From Dastarcus helophoroides (Eukaryota; Arthropoda; Insecta; Coleoptera; Bothrideridae): 64,000 bases of DNA. The notes beneath the pieces were generated by a model. That model was not told the DNA's origin, did not search any database, and saw only the letters and a program-made list of their open reading frames with translations. The stretch spans positions 11,182,638 through 11,246,637 of the forward strand of contig CM053333.1 of the NCBI GenBank assembly GCA_028583605.1. Reading direction: 5' to 3'. Position numbers and translations under genes: made by a program. Within the stretch, counting starts at the first letter, position 1. Every line of letters starts with the position of its first letter. Shown one piece after another: positions 1-11,984 of this stretch.

Positions 1-2020
1 GACCTCTAAGCTAGCGAAAACAATCATTTTTTTAACACAGAAATGAGAAATCTTTGTTTGCCATCTTACTAGAAACACCGACGATCTGTTACCCCTATTC
101 CAAATCCAGGTTTCCCAAATTATCCCTATGAGGAAACATCCTGCAAACCATGATATTTTACCAGAACACCTTGTTTATTATATACCGAGTACATAGCTTA
201 GGTAATAATTGTGAAACTGTAGACGGGACCACATAGTACATTGTAATCCTCTTGACAAAGTGTTTTTCCTTGAAAAAACACCTCCCTAAGTGTTTTCACC
301 TTATTTGTAAAACAATGGCCCTTATTCCTCCCCGGGATGGGGACACATACAAAAACCATCATAAAATGTAGCAAACCTAAAAAAAATGACCTCTCAGGAA
401 TTTTGCTGGAGCAGTTTTGTTTCAGTTTTATTGAATTTATTTCAGTTAGAATTTCAACCCTCTATACATATTATATATTTAATTTGAAGTCTTATCTCGA
501 AATTAGGAATAAAAGTCAAGGTTTCGAAAGAGCTAGTTTTAATTTATAAAATTTTGAATTTAATTTCAAGTTTCGACTCAAAATTTAGACTATAATCTAA
601 AAACTTGACGCATTGTACAAATTTTTAAGTTTTCCAAATTTCTAGCTTAAAAGTTGAAGTTTCGAGCAATATTCTCAGTCTGAAAATCGAAATTTCGTGA
701 AAACGCGTTTCAGGAATTTTGTCAGAAAAATTTTGGCTCAGTTTTGAATTTAATCAAGTTAGTTTCCACCCTGTGTATACAGAATGTCTGCAAGATTCAC
801 CGAGAACGCTTGATTAGAGACAATAAATAAATACAATTGGCAAAAAACATTTATGAAATTGTTTTACTTTTAAAATTAGTTAAAATCGTTTTTTCTTCAA
901 TTGTTGCAAGCTTATCGGTTCGAATGATTACACTTGTGAATTATACCACTTTATTCCCAAACTAAACTCGGAACACCACAACTGAATAATTACCTCACTT
1001 ATTGACTTCTAACTACTAACTCACTAATTAACTACACTGACTAACTGACTGACTGAGGCAAAGCCAACCGACCCCCTTTATATAAACCTCTGGTTCGGGT
1101 TCTAGAAGTTTTCGGCAGATAAGGCTGATCGTTTGCCGAAATTTCTGGAACGCTTATCTGCCGTTTGCTTCATTATCGCGGCCGCTTTCCCTTATCAGAT
1201 CTTTCCAGAAAATTTTCTTACGTACTAAATTCTACAATTTACATTTCCTTACGGTATTATCTCTATTCTGTAAATGTTACTTTTACGTACATTTAATTGT
1301 TTTGGCCTACTGCAAACAGTTTTTGGCTTATTTTAACAGCTTTAAAAATAAATTTCTATTGTTAAAGGTGATGGGTACTTATAGTATACTGTTTAAAGGA
1401 ACCATGTTTTCTAATAAGAATAAATTTAAAATCTGGCAAATTTAGTTAACATCAAAATAAAAAAATATTCCTGCAATAATAACTAAAGACCGGATATTAT
1501 TGCACTAAACAATCCCCAAAATGGCTCCATAGATTGCATTAGAAAATGCCAACGATTGCAGTATAAACATTACAAATTGCACCTTAAAATATAACTAGAA
1601 ATTAACTACTATTAAGAAAAAAATTGTATTATAAATTAACATTATATTTTAATCAAACAGATATATCTATTTAACAAAATTTTTTAGAAAATTGTTTAGA
1701 AAATTGTCAACAAACCATAAAAATTTAAATATTTCCAAACTGGGCCGAAGAAATGTTAAATAAATTGAAACAAACATAATATTTCCGGTCAATAAGGGTC
1801 TACCATGAAGAATAAAATTTTTTTTGTTAGCAATTTTAGAAATTTGGACTGCAAAATCGAAAAATTAAAAAATACATTAAAAGTTTTATCTCCAAATATT
1901 TTATTGAAAGTCGAAGCTGCGGATTTCACCTCAAAATCTTTTGAATATATTCCTTGGAATTTTGACTGTTGTCTCAACATTTTGACTATCATCGATATTT
2001 CGTTTTGAAGTCAAAATTTA
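1..2020. other. No gene recognised; mixed AT-rich sequence
   Basis: No open frame here has recognisable homology. From about 541 to 735 the sequence is a short stretch of the TTCGAAATTTT-type degenerate repeat that dominates the window. Around 1005-1070 there is a CTAACT/GACTGACT-rich stretch followed by a TATA-like ttatataaacc and a less AT-rich segment to about 1200. This could be the edge of a retroelement, but no ends or coding sequence were found to support that. Confidence 0.5.
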
Positions 2021-2432
2021 AGGAAAATTAAAATTATTGTTTTAAATTTGATTAAAAGAATTCAAAATCTCTAACTCTACCAACGTAAAATTGGTAAATG
2101 AGAATTTGAAAAGATAATTTTAAAATAAGTAAAAATTTAAAAAACAGCGAAATAAAAGAGACGAAATTTTAAAAAATGGAAACTTTGAAAGGTGTTGAAA
2201 TTTTAGGGAAAACGTAATTTACAAAAAAAATTGAAATTTAGAGATAAGCCGAACTTTTCAAAAAAATTTAAAACTTGTCCAAATTTTTGAAATGCAAAAA
2301 TTTCCATAAGAATCGAAAGTATTGAAAAAAGTTAAAATTTTGAAAAAAGTCGAATATGTTGAAGTCCAGATTTTTAAATAAAGTCGGAATTTAGGAAAAT
2401 GTAATTTTGAAAAATGTCGAAATTTTCATGGA

Positions 2433-3650
2433 AAGTTGAAATGTTCAAAAAAAAAGTTAAATTCAAAATTAAACAAAAAAGACACCATTTTAAAGAAACG
2501 GATATTTTCAAAATTTGAAAATTAGAAAAAATGGCAAAATTTTCAAAGGTATTCGTAATTTTTTAAAAAAGTTTAAATTTTGGAAAGTAATCTAAACATT
2601 TCAAAAGGTCAAGATTTTGAAAAAAAATTAAGATTTAAAGAAAGTACCTATTTAATCGTTTAAATTAAAAAAAAAACTTTTTAAAAGAAGCAACACCAGA
2701 ATTATCAGAAAAGTTAACATTTTCAAAAATTATCGAAATTTTGAAAAATTTAAATTTAAAAAGAAATCAAAATTTTGGCTGGTTGAAACTTTAAGAAAAT
2801 ATTTTTTGAAAAGGTCGAAAAAGAAATATCAAGAATAAATCTTTGAAAGGTTTTAAAAAAATCGAAATTTTGAAAAAAAAACGACATTTTGACAAATTTT
2901 AAAAATGAAGAAATTTTCAGAAAAATTCTAATAGTCGAAGATTTCAAAAAAGTCGAGATTAATAAAATATTGCAATTTTAAATTTAATGGAAGTTTTTGA
3001 AAAAGATCGAAATTTTAAAAAAAATTAAAGTTTACAAAAATGGAAAGTTTAAATGTCCATAAAAAAATTAAATTTAAAATTAAAAAAAAGACAACATTTT
3101 AGAGAAACGGATAATGTCAAAATTTGAAAATTAAAAAAAAATGGCGAAATTTTCAAAAGTATTCGCAATTTTTTTAAAAAAGTTGGAAAGTAATCTAAAC
3201 ATTTCAAAATGATTAAGATTTTGAAACAAATTCGAGATTTAAAAAAAGTACCTATGTAATCGTTCAAATTTTAAAAAAACCGAATTTTTCAAAACAAAAA
3301 AATCAGAATTATCAGAAAAGTTAAAATTTTCAAAAATTATCGAAACTTTGAAAAGTTAAAATTTAGAAAAAAATCAAAATTTTGGCTAGTTGAAATTTTA
3401 AAAACATATTTTTTGAAAAGGTCGAAAAAAAATGTCAAAAATAAAACTTTGAAAGATTTTGAAAAAATCAAAATTTTGAAAAAAAAACATTTTGAAAAAT
3501 TTTAAAAATGAAGAAATTTTCAGAAAAATTCTAAGAATAGTCGAAGATATCAAAAAAGTTGAGATTAGTAAAATATTGCAATTTAAAAATTAATCGAAGT
3601 TTTTAGAAAAGATCGAAATTAAAAAAAAATAAAATTTTCAAAAATTCAAA
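2433..3650. repeat. Tandem duplication of a ~608-bp unit inside the A-rich block
   Basis: The segment from about 2433 to 3042 is repeated from about 3043 to 3650. Landmarks occur in the same order in both: gaaacgg at 2495 and 3104, then a gtacctat word, then atcagaattatcagaaaag or a close variant, then aaaattttggct, then aaaatattgcaattt near 2966 and 3572. The offset is 606-609 bp throughout. The copies differ by scattered substitutions and small indels, so the duplication is not recent. Confidence 0.85.
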
Positions 3651-3816
3651 AAAATTGAAATGTTAAAAAGTTGTAACATTTCAGAAAGTCGAAATTTTGG
3701 AAAAAGCTTAGCTTGCATGAAACTTGACATTTTCAAAAAGAGTAAAAATTTTCAAAGAGCAGAAATTTTGAAAAAATTCTAAAAGTCAAGATTTTCCATT
3801 AATCCATTTTCTGAAA

Positions 3817-3911
3817 AAAATCTAGACTTTGAAGAGCCGAAATTTTCAAAAAAAAGTAAAAAGGAATTTTTACTTTTTTTGAAAATTTTGGCTCTTCAAA
3901 GTCTAGATTTT
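3817..3911. repeat. Long near-perfect hairpin
   Basis: A left arm beginning aaatctagactttgaagagc is mirrored by a right arm ending gctcttcaaagtctagattt, with a very short spacer around 3864. Arms are about 43-45 bp with few mismatches. This is well beyond what the AT-rich background would give and is probably a local fold-back event within the repeat. Confidence 0.85.
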
Positions 3912-5279
3912 CGATTGACTATTTTTAAATTTTTTTTCAAAATTAAGACTTTCAGAAGAAAAATTCTTAATTTTGAAAAATAAATTTTTAAAAAGTCAAA
4001 CGAATTTTGAGAGAACAACTGAAATTTTGAAAAAAGTGGAATTCCTAACGAAAAAAAAATAATTTTCTTAAAAAGGGTCGAACTAGGTAAAAAAAGAAAT
4101 TAAAAATGTTAAAATTTCGAAAAGTCGAATTTTAGAAGAATCTAAATTTCAAAATAAATCACAATCTTGAGAATTGCAATTTTTAAAAAAAAGTTGAATT
4201 TAAGAAACTAGAAATTTCAAAACGTCAAAATTTCGAAAAAAAAAGGATGAAATTTTTGAAAACACCCAAAACTTTAAAAAACTGAATTCTTAAAAAAGTG
4301 GGAACTTTAAAGAAAAGTCGAAATTTGAAAAAAATAAAATATTTTAAAATGTGGACATTTAAAGAAAATGAAACAATTTGAAAGAGATTAAAATATTTGA
4401 AGTCAGAATTTCGAGAAAAAGGCGGATTAAGGTCAACATTTTTATAAAATGAAAAAGTTCGAAAAAAACTAAATTTTCAAAAAAGGCAAGAGTAAAAACA
4501 TTCAAATTTTGAAGAAAGTCGAAAATTTCAAAAAAAATCGATTTTTTAAAAGAACTTTGAAAAAAATATTTTTTAAATAGATGAAAATGATGAAGAAGTT
4601 GAACTTTAAAAAACTTGCTATTTTCGGAAAATAGTTGAAATTTTGAGAATAAAGTTAATTTCTGTAAAATATTCAAAACTTTCAATAAAGTTAAAAATTA
4701 TTTTTATAAAAGTCAACATTTTCAAAAAAAATGAATTTTCTAAGTTAGATTTTTTTAAATAATTCGAATTATTGAAAAAAGTGAAACATTTAAAAATAGC
4801 TGAAATATAGCCAAAATATTACAAAAAATTTAAAAAAAACAAAAATTACTGCTAATATATTGACAAATAATTACATTCTTGACTAAAATTGCACAAAAAT
4901 TACAATAACATTAAAAATGGCAGAAATTGCAAAAATTGCAATTGTCAATAACATCCGGTCTTTAATGATAACAAACGACCATATTAACATTACTTGACTC
5001 CATAAAAATATTAAACAGCAGTTTGTTTCCATCACCCATTAAACACAAAGATTTAAACCCATGGCACTCTCTTCACAACCAGTAACATACTGATACCAAA
5101 TAGTCATTTTTCTCAAAAATGTGGGAATCAAGAGACAAGATTTATTTCAAATAAATAGGCCTTCTTTTTGGCGCTGCATATTTAACAAAATTAAGATCAT
5201 GGTAAAAATTCTGATTGGCAAAACAGGTAGGTGAACAGAAGAAACTACCACCCAGTATATTGTTTTTTTTTAAGATTCT

Positions 5280-5958
5280 AGGAAACTTCTAAATTTTGAT
5301 TTAAACTTTTGCCAAGATCGGTGAAGAGGTAATGGAGTTAGTAAAAAAAAATTTCTTGACTATTTTGAAGCCTGTAATTCGGACATCAAGAATTGATGTT
5401 GATTTTTCTCGAAATTTCAACATTCGATCGCAAAATTTCGATCTGTTAGAAAAGTTCGCCTTTAGTCTCAAAGTTTCGTTTTGAAGTTCCAAATATCGAC
5501 TTCAAGTTCAAAAATTCGATTGTTTCTTAAAGTTTTAAGTTGAAACATAAAGTTTTAAGTTGGAACATAAAGTTTTAAGTTGGAACTTGAAGTTTTGATA
5601 TGAAATTCATAGTTCGAATATTTCTCTGTAAATTTCATTTCTTTCGAATTTTTTAAATTAAATTAAGTTTTTCTCAAGATTTAGATTTTTTATTTTAAAT
5701 TTTGAGTTTTAATGTATAAATATTCAGTTCAAAAATTATAAATTTTGGAAATGTAAATTTCAACTCTTTTTCCAAATTTAACAACCTAAAGTCAAATTTT
5801 CCTTTGAAATTTTAAAATATTTAGGGAAAATCAAAACTGTAAAGTGTTGATCCAAATTTTGATTTTAAATGTTCAAATTAAGAAAACTCAAAAATAAATT
5901 TTGCATTTTAGATAGTAAAATCAAAATTTTGAGTGTTTCTTTTGTATAACTTTCAAAA
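5280..5958. repeat. Degenerate AT-rich repeat block with a 20-bp tandem repeat
   Basis: Same word family as the block at 2-4.9 kb but less strand-biased. At 5529-5600 there are three and a half near-identical 20-bp units of the type agttttaagttggaacataa. The stretch 4860-5280 to its left shows nothing recognisable. Confidence 0.7.
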
Positions 5959-6052
5959 CTATTAAACTTTATTAACTATAAAAACGCAACAAAATTTTTA
6001 AAAAATCCATTTAAAATTTTGTTGCTTCTTTATCGTTAATAAAGTTTAATAG
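5959..6052. repeat. Imperfect hairpin, ~38-bp arms
   Basis: Left arm starts ctattaaactttattaac and right arm ends gttaataaagtttaatag. The inner part of both arms carries gcaacaaaatttt and its complement. The spacer is about 15 bp. It lies immediately downstream of the minus-strand Jockey-like fragment at 6210-6661. Confidence 0.75.
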
Positions 6053-6209
6053 TCATGAATATTAATGAATTCCACGAAGTAAGGGTTGGAGATGTCAATT
6101 ATATAAATTTCAAGTTTTTTTGAAACTCTAACTTTGAGATGTCTTATTTGGTCTTTTGCTTCATTTTCAATAGTCCAGTGTGAGGCAATCTGACAATCGA
6201 TTTTTCTTT

Positions 6210-6661
6210 CTTGAGGTACAATCCTAAGGATAACCCCATTTTGCCTTTGCAGCAATACGAGTGTGCGGGAATAAAGATAGATAACGATGAACCACTTTTT
6301 TGAGAGAGAGTTCGTAATTGTCGAAGAAAATTCGGTTCCGTAACGAATTCCAGAGTTTGAAATTTCTATAGAAAAAAATCCATACGCAGAAGTCCTCACT
6401 GTGTTAAGCTGGACCCCACCCGAGTTTGCTGTTTCCGAATGTTTTGCGTGTCTTAAAAATATTGCTCTTGGGAGAATTAGACCTATCAGTTCCTGCAAGA
6501 ATATCGCATGAAAATACTCATAGAAAAGAGACAATTAGTCTGTGCTCCAGTGTTTCAAGAGACTCTGTTCAATTCTCCTTGTCAAGCAGGCGAGTTGCTC
6601 TTCTTTGAATTTAATCCAAAAAAGCCAAAGTGTGCTTTGGGGATGAACTCCAAAAATCAGT
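6210..6661 (-). pseudogene. Jockey-like non-LTR retrotransposon, 3'-end fragment (RT C-terminal region)
   Basis: Minus-strand translation matches the C-terminal region of the better preserved copy at 39.5-41.6 kb. The shared pieces are LALLDSIQRR-like (here LAFLD.IQRRATR), LETLEHR, SLFYEYFHAIFLQELIGLI (YKYYHGRCSQELIGFI in the longer copy), SETANSGGVQLNTVRTSAYG, and a degraded HPTR-like tail. Only the last ~450 bp of the element is present and it contains frameshifts and stops, so it is a 5'-truncated dead copy. Its upstream side abuts the inverted-repeat element at 6662. The family assignment rests on comparison with the other copies in this window and the general look of Jockey-clade RT C-termini. 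Confidence 0.8.
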
Positions 6662-6768
6662 ATCTCTCCGAATATGATAGCTTGGCTATCAAAACGCGTC
6701 GGAGCAACTGTTGTTGTGTTTTTTGATTTGTCTTGGTTTCAGGAAACAAGATTTGTATGTCAATTTCC
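6662..6768 (+). mobile_element. Inverted-repeat element, single arm (copy A) with degraded hammerhead-like core
   Basis: Contains gatagcttggctatc, then aaaacgcgtcggagc, then the shared tail gttgtgttttttgat, cttggtttcagg and acaagatttgtat. Only one arm is present. Compared with other copies the core is mutated: ccgaata replaces ctgaaga and aaaac replaces gaaac, although the 6-bp stem-loop is intact. See the related loci near 11.8, 19.5, 21.7, 22.4 and 46.6 kb. Confidence 0.75.
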
Positions 6769-6899
6769 AAACATGAAGACAGTATTCCAGTATTGGCCTA
6801 ACTTTGGCTTTTAGAAAATCCGAGATGTGAAGTACTTTTTAGCTTAAAAAAGAAAATCCGGCCCTCGAGGCGGCTTATGGGAAGTTTTTATGTGTCTTT

Positions 6900-7340
6900 T
6901 AGCCCAAATTTGTACAAATGTTCCACTTTTAGATTTTTTTGTCAAATTTTACGCTTTTCCTCAAACTTAGGACCATTTTCTCGAATTTTTGAATGTCATT
7001 ACAAAATCTTGGCTCTGACTCAAAATTTCTAGTTTCTGATTAAAAATTTAGAAACAAAATCAAAAATTTGAGATGAAAAGTCAAAATAAAAAAGGAATTT
7101 TAAAATAAACCGTAGATTTAATAAACGAGTACAAATTTAAGAAAACATTGGGATCTATTCTAGAAATTTCTTTTTTTTTCAGCTTTTCAGTTTACACTTG
7201 GATAGTTGTCATTTTTTTCTAAGATTTCGGTTTTAATCCACATCTCAGATTTTTAGTTTTTTCGAATTTTCAATTTTGTTTTCGAAATTTCAATTTTGTT
7301 TTCGAAATTTTGAGTCTAATAAAAATTTACTTTCTTCTGA
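6900..7340. repeat. Degenerate AT-rich repeat block, T-rich on plus strand
   Basis: Variants of ttcgaaattttgag and tcaaaatttc in loose array. It includes a local duplication of tttcaattttgttttcgaaa around 7267-7305. No gene is seen. Confidence 0.65.
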
Positions 7341-10300
7341 GTTTGTTGCTTGCTTCGATTTTTCATTGAAGAGGGGGCATTTCTCTTCATAGCAGTTTTA
7401 ACTTTGCTTTTATCATTTTTAAATTTTGCCTTTGGTTTATCTAATTACGTCATCGTTTTGCCTTCTTTAAAAATTCATATCCTTTCTTACTCATTTTCTA
7501 CTAAGCAGTTAAATTTCTAATTAGAAATCAAGAAATATATATCATTTTAAAATTACCCCAAATAGCCCAGCATGAAATTCAAGGGAGAAACCAACAGCGG
7601 CTCTTCTAATAAAGTAGGGATATATTGTGATTGAATTAAAAAAACTAGCAGGGTTTTCCAATAGATAATTCAATCACTGAAGGACGTGGAATGTTGGCAA
7701 GCGTTAAAATTTAATTGATGGCATTCAGTGTTTCGGATAAAACCATTAGCGATACAATTACGACTACACTTCCAAGAAATTGTTCCAAAATAAGTAAAAT
7801 AACATATAATACCAGAGACCACACGGTCTTTTAATAATAAACAATGAGTTTATATCCCTCTCTTGAGTTTATGAAGCTGATGGTTGTGCCCACCAAACAT
7901 TAAAAAAGCACGAAACATGTGTCACACAATAAACATTTTTTGTAAATTTTCAGGTTAACTTTAATGTGAATTTTCCGAGATTCCTTGACTTCTTCGAGCT
8001 TTAAAATTAAATGTTAGTGTCCACATTCCCATTCGATATAATTATACGGTCCTATGTGATAAATATGGATTGCGGTAGACATCAAAGCCGTGGCGACTGA
8101 AAAATTAAATAGAAACCTTTTAATGTGTGCTCCGTTTGACAGCTTCTTGTTTTTGGTAATCATAAATCAAAATTTTATTGGCGTTTAATGCTTACTTTAG
8201 CTAACTTAATTTTCTTCTTGCAAATAGAACTTCCTTGCGTAAAATGTTACAAAATTTCTTTTGAAACTCTTCAAACTGTAACTATTTTCTTTTGAAATGA
8301 CTAATTTCGTTCAGCGGTCGTAGAAATATAAAAATAAACAGAAGGAAATGATTTTTCTATATTATATAAAACAAACATTCCCTTGGCTTATTTTGTGAAT
8401 AATAAACGGATTGGATTTAATGGCAGTCGTTAGTGTTTGCAAGGCTCCACCCATTGCATGTCGTGGTCCAATTTCTAAATTTTAAGGCACTTAAAGCACA
8501 TATTAAACATAAATAGTAATTCAAAAAGTGGCATATTAGTAAAGGGTTGATTTCAGAGGAAATTCTCGAATATATTTCGCGAAAATCTCACGAATACATT
8601 TCGGGAGATTTAAAGACTTAAATGGGATTAATATTTTAATGCGGCTGTGCTGAATTGTCATCATTATTTCCGAATATAAACGATACTATTCAGGAATAGT
8701 TAAGTTATTGAGGTGCGTTGCGCTATCTGATGGTAGTGCTACGTTACCGAAGTTCGATTAAAAGGTAGGAATAGCGGTATTTCTTCTTCTTAGCGTATTA
8801 GGTCAAGGGGCATACGTATTAGGATTTAATCTACAATTAAAGTGTATAGATGGATAAAAGTACACATCCTAAATACCTGCAAAATGATAAATTATAGAGA
8901 ATGATAGTGCAAGCTTTCAAGATAACGCTTGAAATGTGATGAAGATATCTGTAGATAAATTCCGCGGCATCTGGCATCCAATAAATTATACACATTTAAG
9001 ATTGAGCTGCAAAGTTTTCAAGAAGGCTTAGAAGCTTCTACTTTTTTATTTTTTCACATGGTATTCGCTTATTAAGCTTAAATATTCAACCCTTGAAAAA
9101 GTCGTTAAATATCTGACGACGATTTAAATAATTAAATTACCATTTGATAACTATCCTTTCTAGTTTCTTTCCCATCCTTGTCTTACACCAGAGTTTGTTT
9201 TGATTTTATTTGCAAACCAAACCGAACCGACAAACCTACCAATACTGTATACCAGTTTCGTATTACATGTACCATAGACAAAGATAAAAGCCAAGCTATT
9301 TCATTTAAATCCCACAATTTTTTACATTAATCAGGAAGGACCATTACACCTACTTATAACCTTACTCTAATTTTTTTCTCGAAAGATAATGATAGAAGCT
9401 CGTGATCCTAGCTCATGTCGCAATAAAAAAAAACTGCATTAGAAAAACGCAATAACCAGACCTATAATTATTACGTCAAACTCTAATTTAGAGATGCCAA
9501 AGCGAATCTATTTTTGCGATAATTATAGCAAAAATAATTTGTTATTCGAGCGCGAGATGACGGGAAAATCGTGAGTTTCTTGTACTGACTTAAAGTTAAA
9601 AGTAAAAAGCCCGGAAGGCAATTGAATTCCGCAAATTAAGTACTTTTTAATGTGTTGTTGTCATCTGTTAATGGTGGTATTAGAAGAAAGCGAATGAAAA
9701 ATGGTGTAACTCACAATTTATAGCAACCGAGCAAAGTAATTAAAACAAAAGGCTACTTTAATGAAGTAGAATAGATGGTGCAATTAGCCGTTTTCGTTGA
9801 CAAAGACAGTCAGAAATAAGAACGAAGGCACGAAGCAAAACAAGTGGCTAAATAAATCAGAACTCTCTATAAAAACCGTGTTTTGCCGGGGCTCTTGAAG
9901 TGGATTCATTTTGGAGTCGGAAAACACATGGGCGACTTTATAACTTCAAAGACTGGCATTACGTGTCGAGATCAGTGGCGCGCGGAACCAAAAGACTGTG
10001 CGTGTTAATTATTCTTAAGCATGTACCCATGTTTCTGCGAAAACGAGTCAATTCGATCTTGCCGAGATGTGAACGCGCATAAGGAAGCTGCGGTTAACGA
10101 TAGAGAAGTGATTTACAACGATCTTAGCAATTCAAGAAATCATAACTCTTATCAGTTGGAAAAAATCAAGAAACATTCAAGTACTCCAATAGATTCACTT
10201 AGATCAGTGTTCCCAAGTGGTTCCTACGTCTTCAGGATTTCTTGGACCCGACTAAGAAGGTGAATGACAAATTAAAATTAATTTGGTGTGCGTAAACAAC

Positions 10301-10440
10301 ATCAGGTCAGGAAACAAATAGATTAATTAATTTTATTATTTATTATATTTATATACTGTAATATATATAATATTAATATTATATTATTAAATTTAGAATT
10401 ATTTAATAAACTCATAAGGACATTATCACCACATCGGTAA
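7340..10440. other. Single-copy-looking sequence; no gene recognised
   Basis: Base composition is more balanced than the flanking repeat blocks and no element of the families seen elsewhere occurs here. Two short overlapping open frames exist at 9900-10082 and 10021-10263 (60 and 80 codons), preceded at about 9869 by a TATA-like ctataaaaacc. Neither resembles a known protein and neither has splice or signal-peptide support. I leave them unassigned. Confidence 0.5.
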
Positions 10441-11230
10441 ATATTAAAATTAAAAACAGAAAATTTGAAAAGTAAGGTGAAATTTTGAGAAAGTTCGATA
10501 TTTATTTAAAAAAAGAGTTGTAACAAATATTCTACAAAAGTTCGAGTTTTCGAGTTTAATTACGAAAGTTTGGATAAAACTCAAAGGTTCTAAAAAAAGT
10601 TAAAATTTAGAGCAGAATTTTTTGGGAATCAAAGTGATTCGAAGATAAATTTTCAATTTTTTGATCAAAATTTCCCCATAAAAATGTATATGCTTAAAAT
10701 TTCGACTTTAGATACTTTTTAAAATGCGACTTTCATGTCAACATTTCTAGTTGGAAATTTCGACTTTTGAACCCGAAATTTTGATCAAATTTCTAGAAAA
10801 AGAGGGAATTTTAAGAACAGATTGTAGTTAACAAAAGAAAATCGAATTTTAAAATTTCAAACGTAAACAGGAAATTTTAAGAAATATATTGAAGTATGAA
10901 TATGAAATATGTTAAAATTTCGAGGTAAATATCAAAATATTGAGATCAAACTCGACATTTCGAGAAAAAAAATGAAAATTTTAATGTTACTATCAATATA
11001 TTGCCAAAAAATATAATTTTTAAAAAACGAGAGAAATACGATGTAAAAAATTTTCTAGAAAAATGTCAAAATTTCAAGTTTAAACTCGACTTACGATCGA
11101 CATTTAAAAAAAACCAAAATGTATATAAAAACTTTTTCAAAATTTCAAATTTACTTTAGAAATTTCTACTTTTGAAATTTTCACTGAACTTAAAGCTTGC
11201 CGCCTTTTTAAAGTTTTCCACTTTAAAATT
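10440..11230. repeat. Degenerate AT-rich repeat block
   Basis: The same TTCGAAATTTTGA-type words in both orientations (for example gaaattttgagaaagttcga and aaatttcgactttt). No coding signal. Confidence 0.7.
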
Positions 11231-11429
11231 CGGAATTTTTCCCGAAACCTTGGAACTCTTCTGGGAAATATTTCGAAATGAACCTAAATTAGCATAATAA
11301 AAATATCTCTTGAGATTAACAAATCCAAATTTAAACTTGAAATTTTGAGATAAAATCGTGTTGTAACAAAAAATATCCATTCTAAAATAGATATTTCATA
11401 ACAGAAAAAATTTTGACAATTTGATATCA

Positions 11430-11771
11430 CTTTTAAAATATCGTGATTGGATTTCTCGACACTGGCGCATAAGCGAGTGCAAATATTTGTTTTTTTACAA
11501 GTAGATTCATGGAAGGGGTTCGCAAGAACTATGGCTCTGATCCCCCCAAAGAACAATATTCTTGAGAGGTACAAGACAGTCCAAGACAATAAATTTCTGT
11601 GAAGTCTAACTTAAAACATTTCTGTCTCTTTTAAATAAAAGTTCTCTGGAATTCGTTGCCAATGAGAATTTTCCACGAGAATCAAAACTGTACAGTTCCT
11701 GTATGTAATGTATAATAGGTTTTGAGCGTGAGTTGTACTTTAAAAAAATTAAAACGTTTCTGTATGGATTT
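11430..11771 (+). pseudogene. Jockey-like retrotransposon fragment, strongly decayed
   Basis: Plus-strand reading gives ISRHWR, then a YK..HGRGSQEL-like piece and later LWNSLP. These correspond in order to LETLEHR, YKYYHGRCSQEL and LWNSLPKE of the copy at 39.5-41.6 kb. Stops and frameshifts are frequent. The antisense frame also matches between the two loci (STCRKE versus STCKKT), confirming nucleotide-level relationship. It runs into the inverted-repeat element at 11772. Confidence 0.65.
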
Positions 11772-11984
11772 TTTTTGTGGAAGGTTTGTCCTTGGTTATC
11801 TTTAAAAATTGAAATACAAATCTTGTCCTTGAAACCAAGAAATAATAAAAAACACAACAAAGGTTGCTCTGACGCGTTTCGATAGCCAAGCTATCATCAG
11901 AGAAAACATGGTAGCTTGGCTATTGAAACGCGTTAGAGCAAACTTTGTTGTGTTTTTTAATCTTTCCTGGTTTCAGGGGACAAA
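11772..11984. mobile_element. Inverted-repeat element (copy B) with hammerhead-like cores on both arms
   Basis: Left end is ttttgtggaaggtttgtcc followed by ttggttatctttaaaaattg. The left arm, read on the minus strand from 11902 to 11866, contains ctgatga, tagcttggcta, tcgaaac and gcgtcagagc. The right arm on the plus strand has tagcttggctattgaaac and gcgttagagc. Arms are complementary for about 95 bp around a centre near 11905. The right arm stops at ggggac, where a Jockey-like 3' fragment is inserted. The last part of the arm (acaagatttgtatttcaac) resumes at about 12109. Confidence 0.85.

Larger units (their letters stand above)
2020..4860. repeat. Degenerate A-rich satellite-like block (GTCGAAATTTTGAAAAA family)
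   Basis: Nearly 3 kb made of variants of the word gtcgaaattttgaaaaa, spaced irregularly at roughly 15-25 bp. The plus strand is consistently A-rich here, with G/C bases almost confined to the gtcgaaa word. Open frames inside it (Phe/Lys/Leu/Ile-rich) are products of the repeat and not genes. It contains an internal tandem duplication (2433-3650) and a long hairpin (3817-3911), both listed separately. Confidence 0.8.

Noticed and set aside
1000..1210. Possible LTR (TATA-like box, CTAACT repeats)
   Set aside because: No second copy, no TG...CA ends, no primer-binding site and no retroviral-type coding sequence nearby.
9900..10263. Possible small gene behind a TATA-like box
   Set aside because: Two overlapping short frames with no homology, no splice or signal-peptide evidence; length is within chance expectation for this composition.
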